The position numbers were made by a program, and so were the translations under genes. From Methyloceanibacter stevinii (GTDB taxonomy: Bacteria > Pseudomonadota > Alphaproteobacteria > Rhizobiales > Methyloligellaceae), in the NCBI RefSeq assembly GCF_001723355.1, contig NZ_LPWE01000013.1:62001-126000 (forward strand): a stretch of DNA of 64,000 nucleotides, given 5' to 3'. This document shows positions 22,001 through 33,140 of this stretch, one piece after another. The stretch's first letter is position 1. Each line of letters starts with the position of its first letter. A model generated the notes under the pieces. It saw nothing but the letters and a program-made list of their open reading frames with translations, had not been told where the DNA came from and did not search any database.

Positions 22001-24375
22001 TTACACCCGCTCGACGAAGCTGTCGACCACCTTCTTGCGGCCGGCCTTCTCGAAGTCGACGGTCAGCTTGTTGCCGTCGATGGCGGAGACGCGGCCATAG
22101 CCGAACTTCTGATGGAAGACACGTTGCCCCAACTCGAGCCCTGAACCTTCCGCGGTACTTGCGGCGACGAGCGTGCCCTCGATCGTGATCGGCTCGCGCC
22201 GCGGCCCGCTTCCCGAGCGCTGCCGGTTCGCGCGCGCCCGCTGCCAGCCCGGCGTCTCGTAGTTGCCGGATGCGAACATGTCCTCGCTGTCGAAGCGGCT
22301 GGGGCCGTAGCCGCGCAGTCCGTCGTCTTCGGCCACCTGCACGTGCTCATGCGGTAGCTCGTCGATGAAGCGCGAGGGCACGGCGGTCTGCCACATGCCA
22401 TAGTTCCGCCGGTTCTGCGCGAAGGTGATCTTCGCGTTCTTCCGCGCGCGCGTCAGGCCAACGTGAGCAAGGCGGCGTTCTTCTTCGAGCCCGGAGCGGC
22501 CCGCGTCGTCGAGGCTACGCTGGTGGGGGAGGAGCCCTTCGTCCCAGCCGGGCAGGAACACCGTGTCGAACTCGAGCCCCTTGGCCGAGTGCAAGGTCAT
22601 CAGATTGACCCGGTCGGTACCTTCCTCGGTCGCCGCATCCATCACCAGCGACACGTGCTCCATGAAGCCCGCGAGCGTATCGAACTCTTCCATGAAGCGG
22701 ATGAGCTCTTTCAGGTTCTCGAGCCGCCCTTCGGCCTGCTGCGAGCGGTCCGCCTGCCACATGCACGTATAGCCGGACTCATCCAGGATCAGTTCCGCAA
22801 GCTCCGTATGCCGCATCGTGTCGACCATGGAGCGCCAGCGGTCGAAATCGGCCAGAAGCCCCGCGAGTGAGCGGCGCGGCTTCGGTTTCAACTCCTCGGT
22901 CTCGACGATGAGCCGTGCCGCTTGTGTGAGGGGGATTTCGTTGGCGCGTGCGAGCTGATGCAGCGATTTCAGCGTCGCCTCGCCAAGGCCGCGCCGGGGC
23001 ACGTTGACGATGCGCTCGAATTTCAGATCGTTGGACGGGTTCAGCGTCACGTCGAGATAGGCGATCGCGTCGCGGATTTCCTGCCGCTCATAGAACCGGG
23101 GACCGCCGATGACGCGGTAGTCGAGGCCGAGCGTGATGAAGCGGTCTTCGAAGGCGCGCATCTGGAACGAGGCACGCACCAAGATCGCGATTTCGTTCAG
23201 CGCATGCTCGTGGCGCTGGAGCTGCTCGATGTCCTCGCCGATGACGCGCGCTTCTTCCTCGTCGTCCCAGCACCCTTGCACCACGACCTTCTCGCCGTCG
23301 TCGCCCTCGGTGTGCAGGGTCTTGCCGAGCCGTCCCTGATTGTGCGCGATCAGCCCGGACGCGCGCCCAGAATATGCGCCGTCGAGCGGTAATTGCGTTC
23401 GAGCCGGATGACCTTGGCGCCGGGAAAGTCCGTCTCGAAGCGAAGGATGTTGTCCACCTCCGCGCCGCGCCAGCCATAGATTGACTGATCGTCGTCGCCG
23501 ACGCAGCAGACGTTCTGCGGTTCACCGTCCTCGCGCTGCGCGAGCAGACGGAGCCACAGATACTGGGCCACGTTGGTGTCTTGGTACTCGTCGACCAGAA
23601 CATAGCGGAAGCGCTGCTGATAGCGGGCCAGCACATCCGGATGGTCCTGGAACAGCCGCAGGTTCTCCAACAGCAGATCACCGAAATCGACGGCGTTGAG
23701 ATCCTTCAGACGCCGCTGATAGGCCGTATACAGATCGCGCCCCTTACCGTTGGCGAAGCCGTAGCTCTCGCCGTCGGGGACGCGCGCGGGTCTCAGGCCA
23801 CGGTTCTTCCAGCCGTCGATCATGCTGGCGAGCACGCGTGCCGGCCAGCGCTTCTCATCGATGTTCTCCGCCGCGAGAAGCTGCTTGATCAGCCGGATCT
23901 GGTCGTCGGTGTCGAGCACCGTGAAGGAGGGCTTGAGGTCGACGAGTTCGGCGTGGCGCCGGAGGATCTTCACGCCGATGGCGTGGAACGTGCCGAGCCA
24001 AGGCATACCCTCGACGGCACCGCCGATCAGTTCGCTCACGCGCTGCTTCATCTCGCGCGCCGCCTTGTTGGTGAAGGTAACGGCGAGTATCTGGCCCGGA
24101 TGGGCGCGTCCCAGGCGCAACAGATGCCCAATGCGCGTGGTCAGAACCCGCGTCTTGCCCGTGCCGGCGCCGGCCAGGACAAGAAGCGGTCCATCCAGCG
24201 TCTCGACAGCCTCCCGCTGCTCGGGATTGAGCGCCTCCAGATAGCGGTCCGCGCCGCGCCGCATGGCGCGCTGCGAGATCGAAAGCGTCTCGACGGGAGG
24301 TGTCTGTGGCGCCTCTTCGAACCCGTCACCCGGAGGGGGGACGTTTTCGGCGGCGCCCGTGCGAATCTTGCCCAT
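22001..24375 (-). CDS. uvrD: ATP-dependent DNA helicase UvrD/PcrA (one probable indel)
   Basis: This is a superfamily 1A 3'-5' helicase for excision and mismatch repair. The N-terminal half has the Q motif NPEQREAV, Walker A LAGAGTGKT, motif Ia TFTNKAAREM, motif II VDEYQDTN, motif III GDDDQSIYGWRGA and motif IV ERNYRST. The C-terminal half has NVPRRGLGEATL, motif V VNLMTLHSAKGLEFDTVFLPGWDEGLLP and motif VI EERRLAHVGLTRAR, with a C-terminal KPG-like KFGYGRVSAIDGNKLTVDFEKAGRKKV. The halves are out of frame at about 23362, where one base appears missing (HILGA, then SGLIAHNQGRLGKTLHTEG). Restored length is about 791 residues. It is probably the first gene of the minus-strand run. Confidence 0.94.
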
Positions 24376-24575
24376 GGCGTGGGACTATAGCACCGCACGC
24401 GTCCGCAACAGCCGGTGCGTACCAATGTCCACCGCCTGCTGGGCCAGACCAAGGCTGGGCTACGTGTGCGTACGAAATGCCACACTCACAAAATGTTGCA
24501 CCGCAAGACTTGAAGGGGGGAACAACCGGTGGCAAATGGGGTGTACCGCTTGTGGGCTGTGATTTGGAGGTGGGA

Positions 24576-24956
24576 ATGCTTCGTGTTTGGAAGGCGGGCT
24601 TCGCCTTGCTTGGGTTCTCGGTGCTGTTTTTCGGGGCCGTCCAAACGGCCGACGCCGGCTGTGAAATCGTAAAGGCCACCAACAGCGCGGACTCGAAGGC
24701 CGCCGCCGCAAGGGCCGCCTATGCCAACGCCCTTCAAACGGCCGAGCAGATCCGCCGCCGCCGGGGCTGGAAATACGTCACGCTGCGCCCTCGCAAGGTA
24801 AAGCCCGACCCGTTCTGGAAGGCCGTGCGGCCGGTCGTGACGCCCGACATGCTGCTGAAGCCCGATGTGGTGACACGCAAGACCTATGCGCAGTGCTGGA
24901 AGGGCGTCGTCGTGCCCTATGTCTGCACGGCGGGCGCCACGGCCTGCGGCAACTAG
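24576..24956 (+). CDS. Small secreted four-cysteine protein, unknown function
   Basis: I do not recognise this 126-residue protein. ATG 24576 follows a GGAGG ribosome-binding site. It begins with a clear signal peptide (hydrophobic core FALLGFSVLFFGAV, likely cleavage after TADA). The mature roughly 100 residues start GCEIVKATNS, carry an Ala-rich helix, a basic RRRRGWKYVTLRPRK patch and three more Cys (QCWKG, YVCTAG, TACGN), so two disulfides are possible. It is therefore probably periplasmic or secreted. It stands alone between divergent uvrD and the downstream flavoprotein gene. In-frame codons upstream to 24300 overlap uvrD and are not credible. Confidence 0.7.
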   Translation: MLRVWKAGFALLGFSVLFFGAVQTADAGCEIVKATNSADSKAAAARAAYANALQTAEQIRRRRGWKYVTLRPRKVKPDPFWKAVRPVVTPDMLLKPDVVTRKTYAQCWKGVVVPYVCTAGATACGN

Positions 24957-25042
24957 CAAGCCCCCGAAACCCGGCGCAAAAGCCGTCCCTGAAAGCGACA
25001 ACTAGACTGAATTTGTTCAGGATCTCGGTCTAGACTGGGGCC

Positions 25043-26467
25043 ATGACGACAGTCTCGGCAGTCGAAGCGCTTGGCGACCCGGCCTCCCCGGAGGCCTTGG
25101 AGAGCCTTTTTGCGCGGTTTTCCGCCCGTTTTGGCGACCGTTTCTCGCGCAGCGAGGCTTTGCGGGAGCAGCACGCCAATACCCTGACCTGGCTTAAGGT
25201 CCAGGCCCCCGACGCGGTCCTGTTCGCCGAGACCACCGAAGAGGTCTCCGAGGCCGTGGCGGCCTGCGCGGCGGCGCGGGTTCCCGTGATCCCGTTCGGG
25301 GCCGGCAGCTCGCTCGAAGGCCACTTGAACGCCCCCTTCGGCGGGCTCTCGCTGGACCTGTCCCGCATGAACGCGATTCTCGCCGTGCACGAGAACGATC
25401 TCGATTGCGCCGTGCAGGCGGGCGTCACCCGCAAGCAGCTCAACGAACATTTGCGCGATACAGGCCTGTTCTTTCCCGTCGATCCGGGCGCGGACGCCAG
25501 CCTCGGCGGCATGGCCGCGACGCGGGCCTCCGGCACCAATGCGGTGCGCTATGGCACGATGCGCGACGCCGTGCTGGGCCTGACCGCCGTGCTCGCCGAT
25601 GGACGGATCGTCACGACGGGCGGCCGGGCCCGGAAATCCTCGGCCGGTTACGATCTCACGCGGCTCCTGGTCGGGTCGGAAGGCACGCTGGGCGTCATCA
25701 CCGAGTTGACGCTGAAATTGTTCGGCATCCCCGAGACCATCCTGGCTGGCGTCTCGACCTTCCAAACGCTGGAAGGGGCCTGCAACGCGACCATCGCGGC
25801 GCTGCAGATGGGCCTGCCTCTGGCCCGTATCGAGCTGCTGGACGAGGTGCAGGTGCGCGGCTGCAATGCGTATTCGAAACTATCGCTGCCGGAGCAGCCA
25901 ACCTTGTTCCTGGAGTTCCACGGGAGCGAGGCTGGCGCCCGCGAGCAGGTCGAGATCTTCTCGGAGATCGCGCAAGGCGAGGGCGGCGGTGCTCTGGAGT
26001 GGGCCGCGCGGCCCGAGGACCGGAGCAAGCTTTGGCAGGCGCGCCATGATGCCTATTGGGCAGCGAAGAATTTGCGTCCGGGGACCGATCTGATCGCGAC
26101 CGATGTGTGCGTGCCGATCTCGGCGCTTGCGGCCTGTGTCACGGAAACGAAGCAGGATATCGAGAGACTGGATCTGATCGCGCCGATCGTCGGCCATGTG
26201 GGCGACGGCAATTTCCACGTGATGCCGCTGATCGACATGAGCTCGGCGCACGAGATGGAGCGGGCGCGGCAGTTCCTGGATCGCCTGATCGAACGGGCGC
26301 TCCGTTACGAGGGAACCTGCACCGGCGAGCATGGGGTCGGTCAGGGAAAGATCCGCTACCTGGTCGCGGAGCATGGCGAGGGGGTGGACGTAATGGTTGC
26401 CATAAAAAAGGCACTCGATCCGTTGAATATCCTGAATCCTGGCAAGATTTTTGCTGCAGATTTGTAA
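25043..26467 (+). CDS. FAD-linked 2-hydroxyacid oxidase (D-lactate dehydrogenase/GlcD family)
   Basis: This is a VAO-type flavoprotein oxidising D-2-hydroxyacids such as D-lactate or glycolate. The 474-residue chain has the PCMH FAD domain (VIPFGAGSSLEGH, FFPVDPGADASLGGMAATRASGTNAVRYG, SSAGYDLTRLLVGSEGTLGVITE). It also has the FAD-oxidase C-terminal domain with VGHVGDGNFHVM and CTGEHGVGQGK. The single-subunit form without GlcE/GlcF neighbours favours a D-lactate dehydrogenase (cytochrome) role over glycolate oxidase, but the substrate is not certain. ATG 25043 is the start. It appears monocistronic. Confidence 0.88.
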   Translation: MTTVSAVEALGDPASPEALESLFARFSARFGDRFSRSEALREQHANTLTWLKVQAPDAVLFAETTEEVSEAVAACAAARVPVIPFGAGSSLEGHLNAPFGGLSLDLSRMNAILAVHENDLDCAVQAGVTRKQLNEHLRDTGLFFPVDPGADASLGGMAATRASGTNAVRYGTMRDAVLGLTAVLADGRIVTTGGRARKSSAGYDLTRLLVGSEGTLGVITELTLKLFGIPETILAGVSTFQTLEGACNATIAALQMGLPLARIELLDEVQVRGCNAYSKLSLPEQPTLFLEFHGSEAGAREQVEIFSEIAQGEGGGALEWAARPEDRSKLWQARHDAYWAAKNLRPGTDLIATDVCVPISALAACVTETKQDIERLDLIAPIVGHVGDGNFHVMPLIDMSSAHEMERARQFLDRLIERALRYEGTCTGEHGVGQGKIRYLVAEHGEGVDVMVAIKKALDPLNILNPGKIFAADL

Positions 26468-26617
26468 GTGTTTCCCGCAATGGCCCTGAATGGTTTGCGG
26501 TACTATTGAGAGGAACGGCGTACGCGGCAATTGGCTCAGTGTCTTTCGAAGGCTCTTGGCCTTTTGTTCTGCACGGGGACCATGCGCCGGCACACCCAGC
26601 CCTAGGCAGAGAGATCG

Positions 26618-29600
26618 GTGAATTCGTTTCTGCTGACACTCACGGCACTGTTGATATTGGTGCTGAGCGCGCTTTTCGCGGCGCCGCTCTTCGTCGATTG
26701 GGACGACTATCGTCCTGCGATCGAAGCGCAGATGACGAAGCTCGTGGGCCGCGACGTCAAGGTGGACGGCGAGGTCCAACTGATCGTGCTTCCCGCGCCG
26801 TATCTCAAGTTCGATGACATCAAGGTTGCCAATGCCGACGGCAGCCTTGAGACGCCTTTTCTCGAGGCTTCGTCCCTCGAGGCCAAGCTCAACGTGGGGA
26901 CATTGCTGACCGGCAAGGTCGAGGCGCATGAACTCACGATCATCAATCCCACGGTGAGGCTTCAGGTCGATGGCACGGGCGCCGGCAATTGGAGCGATCT
27001 CGGTCAGCGCAAGCCGGGCGCGGTGTTCGTGCCCAGCGACGTGCTTCTCGACTCCGTACGCGTGACCGGCGGGACGCTGGAGATATCGAGAGGCGGCAGC
27101 ACCGCTTTCGTGTTCACGAATATCGACGGTGAGGCGAGCGCCTCGTCTCTCGCGGGACCCTACAAGGTCTTGGCGGACTACGACTTCGAGGGCAGGTCCC
27201 AGTCCATCCGTTTCTCGACGGGCATCATCGATGACAGCGGCAAGTTCCGGGTCAAGACGGCGCTGCGGGATCCCGAGCGCTCGGCCTCGTATCAATTGGA
27301 CGGCAGCATTTCGGGCCTGCGCGCCATGCCCGCCTATGACGGCACCTTCATCATGCGCGTCTCGAAGTTCGAGACATTGAACGTGGACGAACCCGCACAA
27401 GGCGACGCCGAGCCGGAGCCGGTGCTGGAAGAGGGCGAGATCTTCATTGAGCCGGCCACGGAGCCGGTAAGCGAAGTGGACCCGGAGGTCGTGACGGAAG
27501 AGACCGCGCCGCGCGGCCTCCGCGATGCCACCTCCTTCCTCGAAGTGAAGGGACCTCTAAGCGCCACGCCGGACCGCGCCGAACTGACCGGTTTCGAGCT
27601 CACACTCCATGCGTCAGGACGGCCGCAAATTCTGAAAGGCGACGTCGCGCTCGACTTCCGGCCGCCGTTCAAGGCGGACGCGACATTGGCGGCACGCTGG
27701 ATCGATTTCGACGCGCTATTCGGTGCGGCTGGGACCGACAATCGGCCTGCGCCCGCGGCGGTCGTGCGCATGTTCGCCGACTGGGTCTTGGACGAGGCTG
27801 CGAAGGTCGGGCAGGGGACGCTCTCCCTCGACGTGGAACAGGCTGGCCTTGGCGGCGATCTCGCCGGCGGGCTCGCGCTCGAGCTCGCAAGCACAGACGG
27901 CGGTGTGGCTATCGAGAAGCTGAATGCGACGCTGCCCGGTGAGAACCGGGTCTCGGCGTCCGGATCCTTGCGCAAAGGCGAGTCCGGGCCGCTCTTCGAG
28001 GGACCGGCCTCGATCGACGGCTCCGGCTTGAGGGCGCTGACGCGCTGGGCGGCCGGCGATCGCGCCATCACCGGGCAGTCCTTCGTGGGCGACTTTTCTC
28101 TTTCCGCGGATGCCAAGGTCGGCGAGGGCGAGGTCGTCCTCTCGAATGCCAACGGCGCCGTAAGCGGTACGCCGTTCGGAGGCAACTTCCTCTACCGGTC
28201 CGGCGAGACCAATCTCATCAACATCGATCTCAGAAGCGAGCGTCTTGACTTGCGAGAAACGCTCGGTGGCGAACCGATCTGGTCCGCGTGGCTGCCGTCG
28301 CAGAGCGGCGAAGCCAAACCGCAAACCCCTTCCGAAGGCGCGGGCCTATCAGGCAGCTTCGCGGCGACGAAGTGCATGCGCGCTTGGAGATCGGCGAACT
28401 CCTGCTGCCCGACATCACGCCGGGCCGGCTCGATGCGGAGCTCTCTCTCACCGATGGGGATCTCGACATCCGGTCGCTGGCGTTCATCGCGCCTGGCGCC
28501 ATGACCCTCGACGCAAAAGGGCGGGTCGTCAGCGTGGTGGAGGCACCGTCCGGCCAGATCGATTTGTCGCTGCAGGCGCAGAGCACCGACAACCTGCGGG
28601 CGCTCGCGGGCCTTGTCGGCTTTGGGAACCGTGTCGTGAAGTCCGAACATTTCTCCGCGCTGGCCCCCTTCGATGTCAGGGCCGCACTGGTAGCCGCGCG
28701 CGTGGGCGAGGCGACGGACGCATCGCTCGAACTGAGCGGCCAGGTCGGCGGGTCTGATCTCGCGGTCGTGGCCAAGGCAAAAGGCACGCTGGCGAACCCC
28801 CGCGACGCCGAGATCGACATTTCGGGCAGCGTCATGGGCGAGCGGCCGCAGGCGCTTCTCGTCCTCTGGTTCCCGGACCTGCCCCAAGACCGGCTCGCCG
28901 CGGCCGCAGGTGGGGAGGGCACGCTGTCTATCAAGGCCGCCGGCATCCCGAGCCAGCAACTCTCCGGCCGTGCCGCCCTGGAAACCACCGCCCTGCAGCT
29001 CGCGTTCGAGGGCATCGGGGCACTGAAAGATGACGGGACGACGCTGAACGGCTTCGGCTCCGTCGCGACCTCGGACGCGAGCCTGGCACTGCCCTTGCTG
29101 GGCCTCGACCCGCCGCCGAGTGCGCTGGGTGTACCGGCTGTCGGTCAACGGCCAACATCGCCGCTGCGGTCCGGCAAGGTGGACCTCGAGCAGGTCAGCG
29201 ACAGTGATGGAGCAGCCGATCGAGGGTGCCGCGCATTTCGACCGCACGGGCGACGTCACGGCGTTCGATATTACGGCGCGTGCGGAGTGCATTTCTGTTC
29301 CCGCGCTGATGGGCCTCCTCGTGGCCTGGGAAAGGGCCGAGTCCACCGAGGAGATGCTGGGCGCCGTCGATGGCGATGCGGCGACCGTCTGGCCCGCACG
29401 CGGCCTCGCGCTTGGACTTCTGGAGAAGGCGGAAGGGAGCCTCGCGCTCAGCGCCAAGACTCTGTCCCTCGGCGAGCCGTTCCAAGTTTCAGACGGAAAG
29501 CTCAAGGCAAAGGTCGATCGCGGCACTCTGGCCATCGAGTCCATCGATGGCGGCTTGTACGGCGGCACGCTTACAGGGTCGGGTACGCTATCGCCCCGTG

Positions 29601-31246
29601 GCAGCGGCGCGGCCCTGACGGCAAGAGCCGATCTCAAGCAGGGCAGCCTTGCCGCGCTGAGCGAGGCAGTTGCCGGTGCGCCGCTTGCAAAAGGCGCATT
29701 CGATCTATCGTTCGATGTCGCGGGCGACGGCCTGAGCCCACCCGGCATTGTCGCGGATCTCGGCGGCACCGGTGTCCTGACGCTTGGGGCGGGCGAGCTG
29801 ACGTCGTTCACCGCAGCCCCCTTGCGGCAGATTGCCGCCAAGGCGGCGGCGAGCAACGTGGCCGCCACCGCCGAACAGATCGACGCGGATGCCGAGAGCA
29901 TTCAGAGCGAATTGAGACAAGGGCGCTACGCCTTCGAACCTGCGACGCTGAACTTCGAGGTGAAGAACGGCACCGTGCGCTTCGCACCGGCGAGCCTCGT
30001 GAGCAAGGACGTCGAGACGGCGCTCAAGACCTATGTGGATCTCGTCGGTCTCAAGCTCGACAGCGAATGGCAGATGCGGCTGACCTCTGCGCGCTCTGCG
30101 AACGTGCCGCCGCTGACAGTGGTTTTTGCCGGTCCGCTCGACAACGCGGGCACCATCTCGCCGGCGGTCGGCACGGCCGCCATCGAGAGCAAGCTCACCA
30201 TCGATCGCTTGCGCGAAGACGTCGAGCGGCTCGAGTCTCTCGACGTCTCGGGAGGCCGTGCGCCCTCGAATGCTCAGGCGGAGGCAGCCGCAAAAGAAGC
30301 CGCAGCGCGAGAAGCCGCCGCCAAGGAAGCTGCTGAAAAGGAAGCCGCTGAAAAGGCGGCGGCGGAAGCCGCAGCGCAAGCCGCTGCCGAACGCGCCGAA
30401 GCTGCCCGCATAGCCGCCGAAAAGGAGGCTGCGGAGAGAGCCGCGCGCGAAAGAGCCGAGGCCGAAGCCCGCGCCGCCGAACAGAAGGCAGCCGCGGAAC
30501 GGGCAGCTCAGGAGCAGGCGGCGCGAGAAGCAGACGCTGCTGCCCAGAAAGCAGCTGCCGAGCAAGCTGTGGCAGAGAAGGCCGCGGCGGCTGAAGCAGC
30601 CGATCAACGCGCGGCGGCAGAAGAGCGGGCCGCAGCGGAGAAGCGTGCGGCCGATGAGGCGCGCGCCGAGGCGGAAGCCCGCGCCGCCGCCGAAGCCCGT
30701 GCGGCCGCCGAAGCGAAAGCCGCGGCAGAATTGGAGGCTGCCAAACGCGCCGCCGCGGAAGCCCAGGCCGCTGCCGAGAAAGCCGCCCAGGAAAGAGCGG
30801 CGGCCGAAGCAAGAGCGGCCGCGGAAGCGAAGGCCGCTGCGGAGGCGAGGGCGGCAGCGGAGGAGGCTGCCGCGGCGCGCGTGGCAGCAGAGGCCCGTGC
30901 TGCGGCGGAGCGCGCCGAGCGGCAGCGTATCGAGGCTGAGGCGAAAGCCGCAGCCAGCGCCGCGGCCGCAGCCAGTACTGCGACTGAAGCGAATGCGGCC
31001 GCATCCGTCCCCGACGAATTCCTGCCGCCTCTGCCGACCCATGCGCCGGCCAACGACAATGCCGAGCCGGGCGATCCGATCGCGGATCTTCTCGAGGACG
31101 GGACGATAGCGGAAGACGCCGAGGCGGAGGAAGCGCCCGTCGCTGCGCCGCCTCAGCGCAAGCGCCGAAAGGTGATCCGCCGGTCTCGTCGCGACGATTG
31201 GCGCCGGAACTACGGTCCCTTCGGCGGCCTGTTCGGAGGCCGCTAG
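26618..31246 (+). CDS. Very long AsmA-family protein with Ala/Glu-rich helical tail (at least two indels)
   Basis: AsmA-like proteins are inner-membrane-anchored, beta-rich proteins implicated in lipid transport and envelope homeostasis. GTG 26618 gives one N-terminal membrane helix (FLLTLTALLILVLSALFAAPLF), then the AsmA start VDWDDYRPAIEAQMTKLVGRDVKVDG. The periplasmic body is a long repetitive region. Frame changes occur near 28360 (one base missing) and between about 29130 and 29200 (net one extra base, possibly several errors). The C-terminal AsmA domain reads LSLGEPFQVSDGKLKAKVDRG...GTLTGSGTLS. Residues encoded from about 30270 to 31010 are almost only Ala, Glu, Lys, Arg and Gln, a predicted single helix, followed by an acidic stretch and a basic GPFGGLFGGR end. 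Total about 1540 residues. Confidence 0.85.
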
Positions 31247-31256
31247 GCGGGAGCGT

Positions 31257-31502
31257 CTAGGAGGTCTCGCGTTTGCGCGCCTCTTTCATGCGCGCCAGCA
31301 CGTAGAGGCGCAGCGCGGCCGAGAGACTGGTCCCGTCGCCCCGTTCCGTTCGTTCCTGATCGATTTCGCCGACGAGTCCTGCAATCGACTTGCCCTGGTC
31401 TCGTGCCAGTTCCGCCAACGCGTCCCAGAACGGTTCTTCCAGCGAAACACTGGTCCGGTGCCGGGCGATGGTGAGCGAGCGCTTGTTGCGGGCATTGGCC
31501 AT
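31257..31502 (-). CDS. Ribbon-helix-helix domain protein
   Basis: This 81-residue protein reads RSLTIARHRTSVSLEEPFWDALAELARDQGKSI in its middle, the beta-strand plus helix pattern of RHH DNA-binding proteins (RHH_4-like). It ends in a helical TSLSAALRLYVLARMKEARKRE segment. ATG 31502 is 13 bases after the fumC stop, so it is probably cotranscribed with fumC. No toxin gene is adjacent, so an antitoxin role is unlikely. DNA binding is inferred from family; the target is unknown. Confidence 0.78.
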   Translation of the reverse strand: MANARNKRSLTIARHRTSVSLEEPFWDALAELARDQGKSIAGLVGEIDQERTERGDGTSLSAALRLYVLARMKEARKRETS

Positions 31503-31515
31503 CGGTGCGGAGCCG

Positions 31516-32937
31516 CTACTTTTTCGGAGCGACCATCTCCTCCGGGCGGACGAGCCTGTCGAAATCCTCCTCCTCGACATGACCGAGCCGCACAGCCTCT
31601 TCTTTCAGTGTGGTCCCGTTCCTGTGCGCGGTCTTCGCGATTTCGCTGGCGTTGTCGTAGCCGATATGAGGCGCAAGCGCGGTCACCAGCATCAGGGACC
31701 GCTCCATATGCTCGGTGATGCGCTCCCGGTTGGCTTTGATGCCGACCACGCAGTTCTTGTTGAAGCTGTCGGCCACATCGGCCAGGAGCCGCACCGACTG
31801 CAGAAGTGCGTAGGTCAGGACCGGCTTGAACACGTTGAGTTCGAAATGCCCCTGGCTGCCCGCGAAGGCGACGGTAGTCTCGTTCCCGAACACGCGCGCG
31901 CAGACCATGGTCACCGCCTCGCACTGGGTCGGGTTGACCTTGCCCGGCATGATCGACGAGCCGGGTTCGTTTTCCGGCAACAGCAGCTCGCCCAGACCCG
32001 AGCGCGGTCCCGATCCGAGCAAGCGAATGTCGTTGGCGATCTTGAACATGGCGGTTGCCACGGCCGTCAGGGCGCCATGGGTGAACACATAGGCGTCGTT
32101 TCCGGCCAGCGCCTCGAACTTGTTCTCGGCCGGGACGAAGGGAAGCTTCGTGAGCTCCGCCATCTTGCGGGCGAAGATGTCCGCGAAGTCGGGATGGCTG
32201 TTCAGCCCCGTGCCGACGGCCGTGCCGCCCTGCGCCAGAGCGTAAAGGCCCGGCAGGGTCATCTTGAGCCGCCTGATGCCGAGATCGATCTGCGCCGCAT
32301 AGCCGCCGAACTCCTGGCCGAGGGTGAGGGGGGTCGCGTCCTGCATATGCGTCCGGCCGATCTTCAGAATGTCCTGAAAGGCTTCGGCCTTGTCTTTGAG
32401 GGCCGCATAGAGGCGAGACAGGGCCGGGTCCAGCCGGTAGGCGATCTCCTCGGCGGCGGCCACGTGCATGGCCGTCGGGAACGTGTCGTTCGAGGATTGG
32501 CCCATATTGACGTGGTCATTCGGATGAACCGGCTTTTTCGTGCCCAACTCCCCGCCGAGGATCTCGCTGGCCCTGTTCGCGATGACTTCGTTGAGGTTCA
32601 TATTGGTCTGGGTACCGGACCCGGTCTGCCAGACCACGAGCGGGAAATGCCCTTCCATCTTGCCGTCGATGATCTCGGTCGCCGCGGTGGCGATGGCCTC
32701 GGCCAGCGTGGAATCGAGGCGTCCGAGCTCCTGATTCGTGAGCGCCGCGGCCTTCTTGACCAGGGCCATGGCGCGGATCATAGGTTCGGGCATCCGTTCG
32801 TCGCCGATCTGGAAATTTTGGCGCGAACGCTGGGTCTGCGCGCCCCAATAGCGGTCGCCGGGGACCTCGATCGGCCCAAAGGCGTCCGTCTCCGTACGCG
32901 GTGCGGACGAGGATTTCGGGGCGTCGGCTGCAGACAT
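31516..32937 (-). CDS. fumC: Class II fumarate hydratase FumC
   Basis: FumC is the iron-independent TCA-cycle fumarase. The 473-residue chain has the class II features [63 protein letters not shown] and the superfamily signature [19 protein letters not shown] 32937 gives [11 protein letters not shown] and then the conserved [25 protein letters not shown] longer frame to 33018 adds an unconserved leader. It is followed by the RHH gene on the same strand. Confidence 0.96.
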   Translation of the reverse strand: MSAADAPKSSSAPRTETDAFGPIEVPGDRYWGAQTQRSRQNFQIGDERMPEPMIRAMALVKKAAALTNQELGRLDSTLAEAIATAATEIIDGKMEGHFPLVVWQTGSGTQTNMNLNEVIANRASEILGGELGTKKPVHPNDHVNMGQSSNDTFPTAMHVAAAEEIAYRLDPALSRLYAALKDKAEAFQDILKIGRTHMQDATPLTLGQEFGGYAAQIDLGIRRLKMTLPGLYALAQGGTAVGTGLNSHPDFADIFARKMAELTKLPFVPAENKFEALAGNDAYVFTHGALTAVATAMFKIANDIRLLGSGPRSGLGELLLPENEPGSSIMPGKVNPTQCEAVTMVCARVFGNETTVAFAGSQGHFELNVFKPVLTYALLQSVRLLADVADSFNKNCVVGIKANRERITEHMERSLMLVTALAPHIGYDNASEIAKTAHRNGTTLKEEAVRLGHVEEEDFDRLVRPEEMVAPKK

Positions 32938-33140
32938 GAGCGAGATTTCCTTTTTGTAACTTGGAGATTGGTCGAGGAGCAGGTTTCTGGAATCCTTGGC
33001 CTGCCAACGACCGGACAATCTGACCTAACGCTATACCATTGCGGCGAGGGATGAGAGAACCTGGGATGTGGCGGCGTTTGCCACAATGGCGGTAGGGGCA
33101 CGAGGGCTGGCTAGGCCAAAGCGCCTGACGAGGAGGATGT

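Noticed and set aside
25880-27400. A 506-codon minus-strand frame opposite the flavoprotein and asmA-like genes
   Set aside because: It spans two convincing plus-strand genes and their gap and has no recognisable domain.
31257-31502. Antitoxin of a toxin-antitoxin pair
   Set aside because: RHH fold only; no small toxin gene adjoins it, and the neighbour is fumC.
31390-33054. A 554-codon plus-strand frame opposite fumC
   Set aside because: Shadow of fumC, whose class II signature is unambiguous on the other strand.
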